Positions 17,849 through 27,079 of a DNA stretch of 44,231 bases are shown here, piece by piece. The first letter of the stretch is position 1. Every line of letters starts with the position of its first letter. Below the pieces are notes generated by a model that saw only the letters and a program-made list of their open reading frames with translations, searched no databases and was not told the DNA's origin. The DNA is from Pantoea allii (GTDB lineage Bacteria; Pseudomonadota; Gammaproteobacteria; Enterobacterales; Enterobacteriaceae). Position numbers and translations under genes: made by a program. The stretch is taken from assembly GCF_002307475.1 (NCBI RefSeq), contig NZ_NTMH01000026.1, forward strand, positions 1-44,231. Direction: 5' to 3'.

Positions 17849-18373
17849 TTAAGGATTATAGATGGCGCCCGTCGCGCTGATGACGTAGCTGCCCGCTTTG
17901 GGTAGTGTTAATGATGATACAGCGTTAACGGTATAATCAAAATTACTGACAGATTGCTTACTGAAAATGTAATCCCCGTCTGACGTTTCGATATAATCAG
18001 TGTCATTTGATGTGGGATATACACGATATTCCAGTTTGTAGTCATGGTCGTTTGTATGGCCTGTCGCATACGTTACAAAACTCTTATTACCAGGTGCGGC
18101 ATCTTTTATGGCAAGTTGTGCCGTTACCCCGGTCTCTTTGATTTTCAGGTTACCGTTTGCAAGCAGACCAGAGGCCAGTGTTGGTTTGTCTGCACCCCCT
18201 TTAAGTCCTTCCACAGGTGTCAGGGTGTTTTCCAGCGTTATCGGCTGGTTCAGCGTCACGGTGGCGGTGGTGGCGGTCTTGTTGTCGATGGTGCCGGTAG
18301 TCACCAGGCTAGCCATGGCCATCTGGCTGAAACAGCCGGTGACGACAAGGGCGGTCAGTAAACGCATTTTCAT
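17849..18373 (-). CDS. Major fimbrial/afimbrial subunit
   Basis: A secreted protein of 174 residues; the ATG at 18373 is chosen because AGGAAAA precedes it and it opens directly with a signal peptide (MKMRLLTALVVTGCFSQMAMA). The mature part is Thr/Gly-rich, beta-structured and has no Cys pair (TTGTIDNKTATTATVTLNQPITLENTLTPVEGL), typical of polyadhesins assembled by FGL chaperones. It is the last gene of the chaperone-usher-subunit operon and the most AT-rich, a common sign of an exposed, diversifying subunit. The receptor is unknown. Confidence 0.8.
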   Translation of the reverse strand: MKMRLLTALVVTGCFSQMAMASLVTTGTIDNKTATTATVTLNQPITLENTLTPVEGLKGGADKPTLASGLLANGNLKIKETGVTAQLAIKDAAPGNKSFVTYATGHTNDHDYKLEYRVYPTSNDTDYIETSDGDYIFSKQSVSNFDYTVNAVSSLTLPKAGSYVISATGAIYNP

Positions 18374-18423
18374 AGTGTTTTCCTCTTTGGTTTTGTATTT
18401 CCGTGCCGGCAGGATTGCCGGCC

Positions 18424-18870
18424 TCAGTCTGTTGTGGCCGCGCTCAGCGCCACGGCCCACGTGTCGGCGGCGGCGTTCTGGTCGCCGTCGGCCTCAATGC
18501 GGAACGCAACGCTGCGCTCCGCGTTAACCGTTATCATTCCGCCTTCCGGCGGCGGCCCCGGCTGCCATCCCTCTCCGCTCAGGCGCACCCGCAGGGTGTT
18601 ACCGGCATGCCGCTGCCCGGTCAGTTCGCAGCGGGCTGAGCTGCCACCCGCGGCACGTGCGGCGCACCACAGCCGGAAGCCGCCATGCGGCGCGTTGCTG
18701 CTGACGCGACCCCGCATCAGCAGCGTGCCGTCCCTGACCGGCCCGGCATGCAGGCCGGGGGTGGCGGTCAGCTGAAGCACAGGGCCGGCCTGAGCGGCTC
18801 CCGCTGCGGTCAGCAGCAGTCCCGTCAGGGCAAAATGCCAGCGCCGGGCGCTGGCGGTTACGTTATTCAT
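18424..18870 (-). CDS. Minor fimbrial subunit/tip adhesin
   Basis: A 148-residue secreted protein. The ATG at 18870 has AAGGAG upstream and starts a signal peptide (ARRWHFALTGLLLTAAGAAQA). The mature part has two Cys residues (LWCAARAAGGSSARC) and beta-rich sequence, resembling AfaD/CS6-type minor subunits. Its start overlaps the usher stop by 8 bases, so it is translationally coupled. It lies between usher and major subunit. The adhesin or invasin role is by analogy. Confidence 0.75.
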   Translation of the reverse strand: MNNVTASARRWHFALTGLLLTAAGAAQAGPVLQLTATPGLHAGPVRDGTLLMRGRVSSNAPHGGFRLWCAARAAGGSSARCELTGQRHAGNTLRVRLSGEGWQPGPPPEGGMITVNAERSVAFRIEADGDQNAAADTWAVALSAATTD

Positions 18871-21358
18871 GTTCTTCTCCTTGTTCTGCAACCCGGCGAC
18901 AAACCGCGCTGAAGGTGTAAAGGCTGGCCGGTCCCTTTTCTCCGGGCAGCCGGTAGTCCGCCTGACAGCGCTCGCTGCCCGCGCGGACCATCAGGCGGCC
19001 CGCGGGCGGCAGGCCGGTAAGAAAGGCCTGCCCGCTGCCGTCAGCAAGGCCCGCGCTGCCAGCCTGTCCTGCCACGCTCACCTGCGCCCCGAACGGCACG
19101 GGTGTGCCGTTCGGGTGCTGAAGCGTGACCAGCGCCCGGGCACCGGTCCGCGTCCGGAAGGCCGCCATCACGATTGCACCGGCCGCCGGCACCACTCTCA
19201 CGTCGGTCTGCGGCACGTCTGCATCGTCCGGCAGAGTGGTGGGGTCCAGGCTCACCGTGTTGTCCTGATAGTCCGCCAGCCCGGACACGGCGGTGTAGCC
19301 TCGCCAGTCTGTACTGACTCCCGGCCACCCGCCCACGGCCACATCAGCGGCACCAGGAGCACTCACAAGCGCCACCGTGTCCGACAGCGGCTGGCTGAAC
19401 GTCACTCCGTGCCGGTGAGCAATCATGCCGCCCGCCACGCTGACATCTGCCTGCCGGTCCGACGCGCCGTAGCTGTAGCCGGCAGCCGCCGTCCCGTAGG
19501 TTCCGGCCCACCCCGCGTGCAGGCTGCCACTCGCCGGGCCTGACCCGCTGCCGGGGCGGTAGCTTTCCCGCACACTCCAGTCCAGCTGGTCTTTCACCGC
19601 CCGGCCACTCAGCGCCACTTCCTGTGCCTGTGCGCCCTGATGAGGGGCTGTCAGGCTCCAGCTGGCGCTGGTGCTCTGGCCGAGCGGTACGCTCAGCCAC
19701 ACGCTCAGCAGGCTGTCCCGGCAGCCGGTCCCGGTACGGCTCTGCTGCCAGCTGAGCGAAACGGACGCACCGTACAGCGACGCGCTCCAGCTGGCACCGT
19801 AACCGTAGTCTGGTCGGCTGCCGCCCCGCCAGTCCGTGCGGGTGACGTTCAGACCCAGTCCGCCCGCCGCGCCCAGCGTCTGGCTTACCTGCAGCATGCT
19901 GCGACCGCGCACGGACCGCTGTGCATATCCCACAGGGCTGTAACCGTCGCGTCGCCAGCGGTCCAGGGTGTCAGTCATTGACCGGTACCCGGGTGAGGTG
20001 TACTGCACGCTTGACAGGACAATCCCCGTCGTATCACCCAGTTGGCTGTTGTAGCGCACCCGCCAGGCAGTGCCGGCACTTGTCCCGTCGTGCGGGGTAC
20101 GGGCACGAGCCGTAGTGGCGTCAGCCGAGACGGCGCCCCAGCGCCCCAGCGAGCTGCCGAGTCCCAGCGATGCCCCGCTGTAGTCTGCTGCCCCCTGCAG
20201 TCCGCCATAGAGAGTCAGCCCCCGGGGCAGCCCATACATCAGGGTGGCCTGCACCAACGGTGCCGGCGCAACCCCCGCCTCCGTCGGGCGATAGCGGCCT
20301 GCGGCCACGCTGTACCTGAGGTATCCTTCGTGCAACGCCACGGCTGGCGTCTGCCACGGAACCGTAAAGAACTGGTTGTGTCCGTCCGCCTCATACACCG
20401 TGACCTGCAGGTCGTCTCCGCCCTGTCCCGCAGGCAAATCCTCAATACTGAAAGGCCCGGGCGCGACCTGTAGCATCTTCAGCAGATAGCCGTGCTGGCG
20501 TATCTCAATCCTGGCCCGTGTGCGCGCCACGCCCCTCACCACCGGCGTGTAGCCGCGCTCGTTCGCCGGTATCATGGTCTCGTCGGTGGCAAGCATCGCG
20601 CCGCTGAACGGCACGCCGTCAAGCACATCGGCGGAGGTGGTGCGCTCACCGAGCGTCAGGCGGCTCTTGATTTTCACGAACCCGCGCTCTGCCCAGGCGT
20701 AGGAACGCTGCCAGCGTTCACCGTTCTTCCAGCTCAGACTGCTGCGCACGCGCCACGGGCCGGCATTGATGCCAGGCTGTATCTGTGCCCATGAGGTCTC
20801 CGCCGGACCGCCGGGCTGGCCGTCCGTGCGTGAGGCGGCGGCGCTGTAGTTCATCCTGAAGGCGGTGATGCCGTTGTCCCACAGCGCCTCCGGTGCAAGA
20901 CCGCCGTAGTGGGGACGCAGGGCGGCCTGCGGAATGTCCAGCCTGAGTTGCAGTGCCGCCACGTCCGCCTTCACCTGCGCCTGCGGTATGGCCGACAGGC
21001 GGGCGCACGCTTTTCCGCCTTCCGCCAGCGCAGGCCAGGCCGCCGTGTTGACGCCCCAGCGCAGCAACTGCGCCACGCTCAGACAGGGCTGCAGGCTGTC
21101 TCCCGATGGCGCTTTCACCAGTCGCAGCGTGATGTCCTGACTGTCAACCTGTTCGCCGTTAAGCAGAACGTCCATCCGGTACGTGCCCGGCTGCTGCAGA
21201 CCCTCTTCGAACAACGACAGATCCGCGTTTTTCGCCGCGCCGCTCAGTAGCGAAGCGTCAAAGTGATACTGCTGCGCGGCGGCACCTGAGGTGAAGCACG
21301 CTACCGGCAGGGCCGCGATGAAAGCTGTACGACGCACACGTCCCCCCCGGCTTTTCAC
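18863..21358 (-). CDS. Outer-membrane usher of chaperone-usher system
   Basis: An 831-residue FimD/PapC-family usher, which forms the outer-membrane pore through which chaperone-bound subunits are assembled. It has a signal peptide, an N-terminal chaperone-binding domain (YHFDASLLSGAAKNADLSLFEEGLQQPGTYRMDVLLNGEQVDSQDITL), a 24-strand barrel with plug (VRGVARTRARIEIRQHGYLLKMLQVAPGPFSIEDLPAG), and C-terminal domains with a Cys pair near the end (GSERCQADYRL..FSAVCRRV). Length is normal. It starts at GTG, 15 bases after the chaperone stop. The gene appears intact. Confidence 0.94.
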   Translation of the reverse strand: MKSRGGRVRRTAFIAALPVACFTSGAAAQQYHFDASLLSGAAKNADLSLFEEGLQQPGTYRMDVLLNGEQVDSQDITLRLVKAPSGDSLQPCLSVAQLLRWGVNTAAWPALAEGGKACARLSAIPQAQVKADVAALQLRLDIPQAALRPHYGGLAPEALWDNGITAFRMNYSAAASRTDGQPGGPAETSWAQIQPGINAGPWRVRSSLSWKNGERWQRSYAWAERGFVKIKSRLTLGERTTSADVLDGVPFSGAMLATDETMIPANERGYTPVVRGVARTRARIEIRQHGYLLKMLQVAPGPFSIEDLPAGQGGDDLQVTVYEADGHNQFFTVPWQTPAVALHEGYLRYSVAAGRYRPTEAGVAPAPLVQATLMYGLPRGLTLYGGLQGAADYSGASLGLGSSLGRWGAVSADATTARARTPHDGTSAGTAWRVRYNSQLGDTTGIVLSSVQYTSPGYRSMTDTLDRWRRDGYSPVGYAQRSVRGRSMLQVSQTLGAAGGLGLNVTRTDWRGGSRPDYGYGASWSASLYGASVSLSWQQSRTGTGCRDSLLSVWLSVPLGQSTSASWSLTAPHQGAQAQEVALSGRAVKDQLDWSVRESYRPGSGSGPASGSLHAGWAGTYGTAAAGYSYGASDRQADVSVAGGMIAHRHGVTFSQPLSDTVALVSAPGAADVAVGGWPGVSTDWRGYTAVSGLADYQDNTVSLDPTTLPDDADVPQTDVRVVPAAGAIVMAAFRTRTGARALVTLQHPNGTPVPFGAQVSVAGQAGSAGLADGSGQAFLTGLPPAGRLMVRAGSERCQADYRLPGEKGPASLYTFSAVCRRVAEQGEEHE

Positions 21359-21373
21359 GTTAATTCGGATAAA

Positions 21374-22108
21374 TCAGTCAACTGCGGCCTCGAACTGGCG
21401 GCTCTCACCACCAAGATCGTTAATGACGCTCCACTTTACGGCCCCGGCCGCGCCCGCTGGCAGCGGCAGCGTCACGCTCCCCTGAGGAGGGACATAAGTC
21501 AGATCACCGACCTCTTTCCCCCCCACGCTCACCGCCTTCAGGTTCATATAAAATGGCGTCGGGTTGCTGACCCTTAACACCTTACCCGTGCGCGCCCAGG
21601 TAAGTGCGCCCGCCACCTCTTCCGAGCTGCCCTTCAGGCCGGACGGCCTGAAAATCAGCTTGTCACACATGCTGACGGCCATGTTCACGGTCACTGACAC
21701 GTTTGCTGCGTGACCGGACGCGTCGCCCGACGGCGGCAGCGCCTTCACACACAACCAGTACAGGCTCTCCCGCGTCTGCGGAAGACTGCCCCCGGTGCGG
21801 ATAATGCGCAGCCGGCTCTGCTGGTTCGCTTCAATGCGGAACAGCGGCGGCGTGACCAGGAAGGGAGCCGGTGTTTTGCGATCCTCGCCGGTTACCGTGG
21901 ACTGGACCAGCATGGGGCGGCTCTGTGGGTTTGATACCGAAAGCTGCGCGCCGGCCGCACCTTCCGGGTAGATGACCCGCGTGGTCCCGAGCGTCACACT
22001 AAAGGTGTTCGTGCTCGTTGCTGGCCGCATTTCCACCGCTGTTGCAGAGAAGCACTGGGTAAACAAGGCCCCGGCGAGCAGGGCTGTGGTGATGAGTGAG
22101 TTGTTCAT
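21374..22108 (-). CDS. Periplasmic fimbrial chaperone, FGL subfamily
   Basis: A 244-residue PapD-like periplasmic chaperone: signal peptide (about 1-24), then two Ig-like domains. It shows the chaperone signature region (SLYWLCVKALPP) and the positively charged anchor in SRLRIIRTGG. A long insert between strands F1 and G1 with a Cys pair (LC in SLYWLCVK, MC in NMAVSMCDKLIFRP) marks the FGL subgroup serving non-pilus adhesins such as F1, Saf, CS6 and Afa. It is the first gene of the four-gene operon. The promoter lies in 22109-22548, shared with the divergent LysR gene. Confidence 0.9.
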   Translation of the reverse strand: MNNSLITTALLAGALFTQCFSATAVEMRPATSTNTFSVTLGTTRVIYPEGAAGAQLSVSNPQSRPMLVQSTVTGEDRKTPAPFLVTPPLFRIEANQQSRLRIIRTGGSLPQTRESLYWLCVKALPPSGDASGHAANVSVTVNMAVSMCDKLIFRPSGLKGSSEEVAGALTWARTGKVLRVSNPTPFYMNLKAVSVGGKEVGDLTYVPPQGSVTLPLPAGAAGAVKWSVINDLGGESRQFEAAVD

Positions 22109-22551
22109 GAGATGTTCCCGTTATATTCACGCCGTCAGGTAAAACGCAGGTTGACGTCTGCCTGAAAGGAATAAGCGCGGCGGCCTGTCAACTGAGGTCT
22201 TAATTCAGGGCGCGAATCATACTGTCGGGAGGGGGGAAGGAAAACCCGTCTGTAGTTAAGACATCGTTAACTTTCGGGAAAGGCACAAGCGCACAGAGCG
22301 GGAAGGGGGCGATACATCTTGCCCGTGGTCTGAGTACCTGTCAGCTGCACCGCAGGCAACCATTTTTAGCGCCCCCTTCCGCCTTTGATCTGTGCTTTCA
22401 TAAGGTGGCAGCCGGTCTCTCACCACAGGCGTCGGGGCTTGAAAACAAAGAGTTCTTCTTTAAGCTATCCTGTTATTCCATAGGCCCCATGACAGACGTG
22501 ATGAAAAACACATCAGTTCTGTTTCTTGTACATACTGATTAAGGAACCATG
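22109..22551. promoter_or_regulatory. Divergent intergenic region with candidate LysR operator
   Basis: About 440 bases between the leftward fimbrial operon and the rightward LysR gene. It contains the dyad GTTAA, seven bases, TTAAC (22255-22271), of the size typical of LysR-type binding sites, about 150 bases from the chaperone start. No gene is seen. Control of the operon by the LysR protein is inference from the layout. Confidence 0.35.
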
Positions 22552-23547
22552 ATGGATAAAGATAATAACCGTGGTATGCGGGACTGGCTTATCTTCATCC
22601 GCACGGCAGAAGCCGGAAGCATTTCAGAGGCTGCCCGGCAGTTGAATATAAGTACCGCTGCCGTCAGCAAGGCCGTCAGTCGCTTTGAGGAGTATCTGGG
22701 TGCGGTGTTGTTTAGCCGGACGTCACAGGGAATGAACCTGACCGAAGCGGGCCAGACAACGTTAAAACGTGCTCGGGAGATAACAGAGTCCTTTCATTCG
22801 CTGCTTGAGGACATTCGTAACCCGGACAATGAAATAAAGGGGCATATCCGTCTTACGGCACCCGCCATCGTGTGTGAGTTTCTGGCCAATGAATGGGTCT
22901 TCGATTATGCGCAGATGCATCCGAAGGTGAAGGTGTTTCTCGACGCACGTGAACGTAGCGATCTTAGCCGGGAATCTCCCGAGCTGGATGACCTGGTATT
23001 ACGCAGCGGCAGAATTGAAAGTGAAGACCTGGTGCACAGAAAACTGTCTCCCCTGAAGCTTGTGCTGTGTGCCAGTCCCCGTTATCTTGAGCAGCATCCG
23101 GCCATTTCTCATCCGCGCGATCTGGAAAATCATCAGCTTCTGGGGATGCACCACCACGGCCTTGCCGGTCCGATCCTGTTTTTCAGTGGCGAAGAGTCCT
23201 ATGCGCTGGAGCGTGATGCTGATACAGGCATCTCTTCAAACAATCTGTTCGCTATGTTGAATCTTGCGATTCAGGGGCGCGGGATCAGCGTCGCCACGCC
23301 CGGTTGGCTGGCTTCCGGTTATTTAGGGCGTGGACAACTTGAAATCATTCTGCCGGAATGGAATATCCCTGACCTCCCGGTATGGCTTATCTGGCGGCAG
23401 CGCCCCCGACAGACCCGAATTTTCACCGATTTTTGCAATTATATCGAGAAACGCTGGAATACGCGGCCTCAGCTTCTTACTGATAACCATGCGGCGCCTC
23501 AGCTGCAACCCGATTTTCTTGCCCGGCACGACAGCGGAAAACCGTAA
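22552..23547 (+). CDS. LysR-type transcriptional regulator
   Basis: A 331-residue LysR-type regulator. The ATG at 22552 is preferred over 22549 because AAGGA is six bases away. The N-terminal winged helix-turn-helix (RDWLIFIRTAEAGSISEAARQLNISTAAVSKAVSRFEEYLGAVLFSR) is followed by a linker helix and a co-inducer-binding domain (HIRLTAPAIVCEF..LVLCASPRYL..LAIQGRGISVATPGWL). The C-terminus is extended beyond the usual end. It is divergent from the fimbrial operon, the usual position for an activator of a neighbouring operon; the effector is unknown. Confidence 0.93.
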   Translation: MDKDNNRGMRDWLIFIRTAEAGSISEAARQLNISTAAVSKAVSRFEEYLGAVLFSRTSQGMNLTEAGQTTLKRAREITESFHSLLEDIRNPDNEIKGHIRLTAPAIVCEFLANEWVFDYAQMHPKVKVFLDARERSDLSRESPELDDLVLRSGRIESEDLVHRKLSPLKLVLCASPRYLEQHPAISHPRDLENHQLLGMHHHGLAGPILFFSGEESYALERDADTGISSNNLFAMLNLAIQGRGISVATPGWLASGYLGRGQLEIILPEWNIPDLPVWLIWRQRPRQTRIFTDFCNYIEKRWNTRPQLLTDNHAAPQLQPDFLARHDSGKP

Positions 23548-23752
23548 CTGCACAGTGCGAAAGACGCTGTCGGATTTGCCCTTAAATAGCCGCCGGCTGA
23601 CGTAGCGCTGATATCCGTGCCGGGGCCCGGTGCCGGTATGAAGCCGGATATAGTTGATAAGCATGACTACGAAAGTAAGGGGCTTATGTAGGCCATGTAT
23701 TGACGTTTAAATTGCGGTGAGATCGACCTTCCATTGCAGCAATCGCGCAGCC

Positions 23753-23813
23753 TGCTCACCGGCTGAGTGACCTGCTGCCCTGGAAAGCTGACCTGCCGCC
23801 CGCCACGGAATGA
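23753..23813 (+). repeat. IS66 tnpC 3'-tail scar next to autotransporter 2
   Basis: The plus strand carries the last about 60 bases of a tnpC gene (CTGCTGCCCTGGAAAGCTGA then CCTGCCGCCCGC), including its TGA at 23811-23813, and then enters the tail of autotransporter 2 after four bases. The same junction, in mirror image, is at 13341-13346. The region 23548-23752 shows no gene. Confidence 0.8.
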
Positions 23814-23817
23814 AGGC

Positions 23818-26355
23818 TCAGAACCGGTAGCTTACCTGCAGCGAGCCCTGGCTGTCGCGGAAGCCACCAACTCCGGCCTGCTGCGTGAACACCACGGCGC
23901 CCGTCAGGCTATGCGACAGGCGCCCCTCCACACCCGTTTTCAGCTCTGCAATGTTCCGGCTTCCCCGCACAGCATCCGTTTCTTCATTCATGCGCACGCC
24001 GTACACCTGTGTGTTGTGCAGCCAGTTCGCTTCCACGAACGGCTGGAACTCGCGCACGGTCCGCTGGTCCGCCTGGCTTTTCCCGTTCAGGTAAGTTCTC
24101 AATCCGAGGCGGGTGTTGACCCCGTCGTTTCCCGCCCCCTGTACGCGGGTGCCGCCCGCCTCGGTGTGGTCATCCGCCCGGATGCCGGACCAGACGGCCT
24201 GCGCGTGCGGCTCCAGGAATACCCGGTTTTCCATGCCGGCAGCACTCTGCCAGCTTTTCACCTGCCAGGTGTATCCTCCTTCCAGCGACGCTTTCAGCCC
24301 CCGGCTGTTGTAACGCTCCACAGGCAGCAGGTCACCTGATACCTCGTTGCGGAACCAGTTGTACTGCGCCCACGTTTCGGCCCATGCGCCGGTCTTTGCC
24401 TCTGAGTTCTGGTACCACGTGCCGTACACCCCGGCGCTGTATCCGCTTACGCTGCCTTTCGCATCCCGGCCGGTCAGGCCGTTGCGTACGCTGCTGTCCG
24501 CCCGGCCGTAGCCGCCCGTCAGGCCGGCGTGAAGCGCGTCCGTGCCGTTTGTGGAGCCCTGAATAACGTCCCCGCCCAGTTGCAGTACATAGCGGTCAGT
24601 CTGCGTGCCGTTCTGGCCGTCCGTCATGGACGCCTGGCCGTGACTGCCCAGATTACGCATCCACAGGCTGGTCGTACGGGCCTCACCCGTTACCGGGTCG
24701 GTATAGCGGGTTTCCCCGCTGCGGTCCCGCATCGACAGGTCAAACAGGGTATTCGCCGCCTGAAGGTTAGCCGTGTAGGCCGCCGCCTCGGGACGGTACA
24801 TGCGGACAGGTTCAGGAGAAGGGGAAGGCCCGGGAGAAGGTGTGGGGGCAGGGATTGATGCGAAGGCAGTGCTGGTCAGGTACCAGCCCGCCGCGTCCGT
24901 GCCCGAGACGTTTCCTTTGCGCAGGCTGTAGTCGTAGGCACCCGCCACTACGCGGTTACCCAGCGAGAACACGGCATCAGAGCGCCCGCCCACGCTGATG
25001 AGCTGAATGCCGTCCAGCGTCTGCGCACCGCCGCCGTTCTCATTGGTCACGAAGAGGGTGCTGGCGCCGCTTGTGTTGCCCGTCACCACGAGGCGGTCAG
25101 TCAGGGAGTCATCGCCGCCCAGCACGCTGCCGAGCGACACCGAGCTGCCTGGCAGCCCGGTGTAGTCACCGTTGACGGTCAGGGTGTTGCCCGCGCTGGT
25201 CGGGGTCGGGTTCAGCACGAGGCTCCCTCTGTTTGTGAGGCTGCCGTTTATGACGGAGGAGGCCGTTTTTTCCGTGCTGAAAAGCAGCGTGCCGTTCTGA
25301 GACAGGGCGCCATTAAGAATGCTGCCGCTTTCCAGCGTCAGGGTGCCGTTGTTGACCGTGCCGTTAGCGGCGGCCCAGCGGGCCGATGGCGAGAGGGTCA
25401 GTGAACTGCCGGAGCTGACGGTAATGTTGTCCACGCTGACGTTATTCGTGGCGGTGAACGCTGCACTGTTATTTACACCGCCCACGGACACGGTGGAGCC
25501 GTCACCGGGTGTACCGCTGACGATACCACCAAGCACGGCCCGGTTGCCGGCCAGAATGAGGGTGGCGCCACCCAAGCCGACGTCATCCCTGATGGTGCCG
25601 GCATTAAGAATGCCGCCCGTAACCGTACCGGTGTTCGTGAAGCTCCCCAGCGTCCCGGTGTTGCGCACCGCGTACTGGCCGCCTGTGAGGGTTCCCCGGT
25701 TATCAATCGCCCCCACGCTGCCGTTATCCTCAATATCCAGCGCCACCTCACCGGCCCTGACGGTGCCTGTATTGGTGAACGCGCCTGAAATGGTGCCGTC
25801 AGTGGTGAAGGCAACGGTGTCCGACAGCGTGGTGGTGGTGTTGAGAACGCTGCCGACGGCGGCACCGTTAGCAATCCAGAGTGCGCGTCCGGTACCGGAG
25901 AGCGTACTGCCACCGGTGGTTTCCCAGCGATAAACGTTTGCACCGGGTTCAATGAGGTACAGAAAGTGGTTGTACCCCAAAATATTTCGGGCCGGAAGTG
26001 TGGCCTCATCATCGTCATTAATTCCGGGCTGAGAGACGGAGTACTGACCGCCCGGCACCCCGGTTATCGTCCCGCTGACCGCTAATCCGTTAAGGCCGAG
26101 CAGGTCCGCATCTGGCACAGAGGCACTTTCTGACGTAAACCCGGAAATCCTGGCAGTGTTATCAGAAATGATTGCCGCAAAAGTGTCCGTGTTGGATAAA
26201 CGGCGAACTTCATTGATGGAGCTCTGATAAATGGGATCAGATTCGCTACTTCCATCATCAACACCTTTAAGAAAAGGAATGAAATCAGGCACCGTTGTTA
26301 CCCCCGCCTGGGCAGCGAGGTTCAGGGCAAGCAATGAGTATAGATATCGTTTCAC
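23818..26355 (-). CDS. Autotransporter adhesin 2 (type Va secretion)
   Basis: An 845-residue autotransporter. The GTG at 26355 is chosen because AAGGA lies six bases before it and it opens a classical signal peptide (KRYLYSLLALNLAAQA); an upstream in-frame TTG would add 14 charged residues. The passenger (about 20-310) has short repeats such as NTGTVTGG, NAGTIRDD and NRGTLTGG typical of beta-helix. The C-terminal part, from SAAFTATNN through the Pro-rich linker (PAPTPSPGPSPSPEP) to the barrel ending Y-R-F, is nearly identical to autotransporter 1. It converges on an IS66 tnpC scar. A surface adhesin is the likely role. Confidence 0.92.
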   Translation of the reverse strand: MKRYLYSLLALNLAAQAGVTTVPDFIPFLKGVDDGSSESDPIYQSSINEVRRLSNTDTFAAIISDNTARISGFTSESASVPDADLLGLNGLAVSGTITGVPGGQYSVSQPGINDDDEATLPARNILGYNHFLYLIEPGANVYRWETTGGSTLSGTGRALWIANGAAVGSVLNTTTTLSDTVAFTTDGTISGAFTNTGTVRAGEVALDIEDNGSVGAIDNRGTLTGGQYAVRNTGTLGSFTNTGTVTGGILNAGTIRDDVGLGGATLILAGNRAVLGGIVSGTPGDGSTVSVGGVNNSAAFTATNNVSVDNITVSSGSSLTLSPSARWAAANGTVNNGTLTLESGSILNGALSQNGTLLFSTEKTASSVINGSLTNRGSLVLNPTPTSAGNTLTVNGDYTGLPGSSVSLGSVLGGDDSLTDRLVVTGNTSGASTLFVTNENGGGAQTLDGIQLISVGGRSDAVFSLGNRVVAGAYDYSLRKGNVSGTDAAGWYLTSTAFASIPAPTPSPGPSPSPEPVRMYRPEAAAYTANLQAANTLFDLSMRDRSGETRYTDPVTGEARTTSLWMRNLGSHGQASMTDGQNGTQTDRYVLQLGGDVIQGSTNGTDALHAGLTGGYGRADSSVRNGLTGRDAKGSVSGYSAGVYGTWYQNSEAKTGAWAETWAQYNWFRNEVSGDLLPVERYNSRGLKASLEGGYTWQVKSWQSAAGMENRVFLEPHAQAVWSGIRADDHTEAGGTRVQGAGNDGVNTRLGLRTYLNGKSQADQRTVREFQPFVEANWLHNTQVYGVRMNEETDAVRGSRNIAELKTGVEGRLSHSLTGAVVFTQQAGVGGFRDSQGSLQVSYRF

Positions 26356-26458
26356 TTTTCTGTCCTTAGTGGCTTTGTTACTCTTCAAAATTCCCAAGGC
26401 AACGAGAGAAAGTATGTATTCGTCTGAATTGTGAGCAGAAAGTAGATATAAATGAGAC

Positions 26459-26968
26459 TTATTGTGCCAGCCAGAAGCCGTCTGTCATGCCGAAAAACTG
26501 CCGCCCGGTAAGGTCAACAAAGGCAAAGTCTAAAGCTAAAGCTAGAGCGCCCCACGCCAATACCCGGATGACGCGAGCATCACTGATTTTGTCATTCACC
26601 ATCAGTTCTGCCAGAAACATACCCGCAATGAATTCGAAAACAATCGTGTTACTGGCAATTTTAATCCAGCTCTGCCACAAGTGCGAGACAACCATTTCAG
26701 GCAACACCTGTGAGGAAAAACTGAAACTGCCGTTGTAAAAGAGCTGAAACCCCACCATAGCAGTCATAAAAATCAGCGCACAGCAACTGCTGCGGTAGCG
26801 ATAACTGAGACACATGGAAAGGGCAAAAACGGCGTAGAACATGACTTCATAGGACATCGTCGAGGGAGGCCCTGCGGGCTGAAACCAAACGTCGGCACCT
26901 GACTGCTGTAATCCTGAAGACCGAAATAAAGGACACATGACATCTGGCTGATTGTCCATTCAGGATAC
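26459..26968 (-). pseudogene. Acyltransferase-3 remnant
   Basis: A central fragment of the gene at 9521-10597, corresponding to about its residues 90-250 (SYEVMFYAVFALSM, NGSFSFSSQV, EFIAGMFLAELMVN are shared). Both ends are missing, and near the 5' side the frame is shifted so that MCPLFRSSGLQQSG replaces SCVLYFCLQDYSSQG. It lies upstream of autotransporter 2 just as the intact gene lies upstream of autotransporter 1, and directly abuts an IS66 terminus at 26967. It is non-functional. Confidence 0.85.
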
Positions 26969-26988
26969 GGTCTATATGTGACGCTTAC
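26967..26988 (-). repeat. IS66-type terminal inverted repeat beside autotransporter 2 block
   Basis: The minus strand reads GTAAGCGTC, eight bases, ACCGT; the interior lies left. The outside octamer is CCTTGAGC. Beyond it a short coding tail (LYRRAALMRSHLN then stop, about 26996-27037) and a terminator suggest the element entered the 3' part of a plasmid gene. Confidence 0.82.
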
Positions 26989-27043
26989 CCTTGAGCTTTA
27001 CCGGCGCGCCGCCCTGATGCGCAGCCACCTGAATTAAGATGCC

Positions 27044-27072
27044 GGAGTGGTCATTTTATGACCACTCCTTTT
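27044..27072 (+). terminator. Rho-independent terminator
   Basis: GGAGTGGTCA, five-base loop, TGACCACTCC, then TTTT. It follows the truncated coding tail on the right of the IS66 terminus and stands just before leader B. Confidence 0.85.
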
Positions 27073-27079
27073 CCGTTCG

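Noticed and set aside
25319..25933. A 204-codon open frame on the plus strand rich in Val, Pro and Thr
   Set aside because: It mirrors the repetitive beta-helix coding of autotransporter 2; low-complexity shadow.
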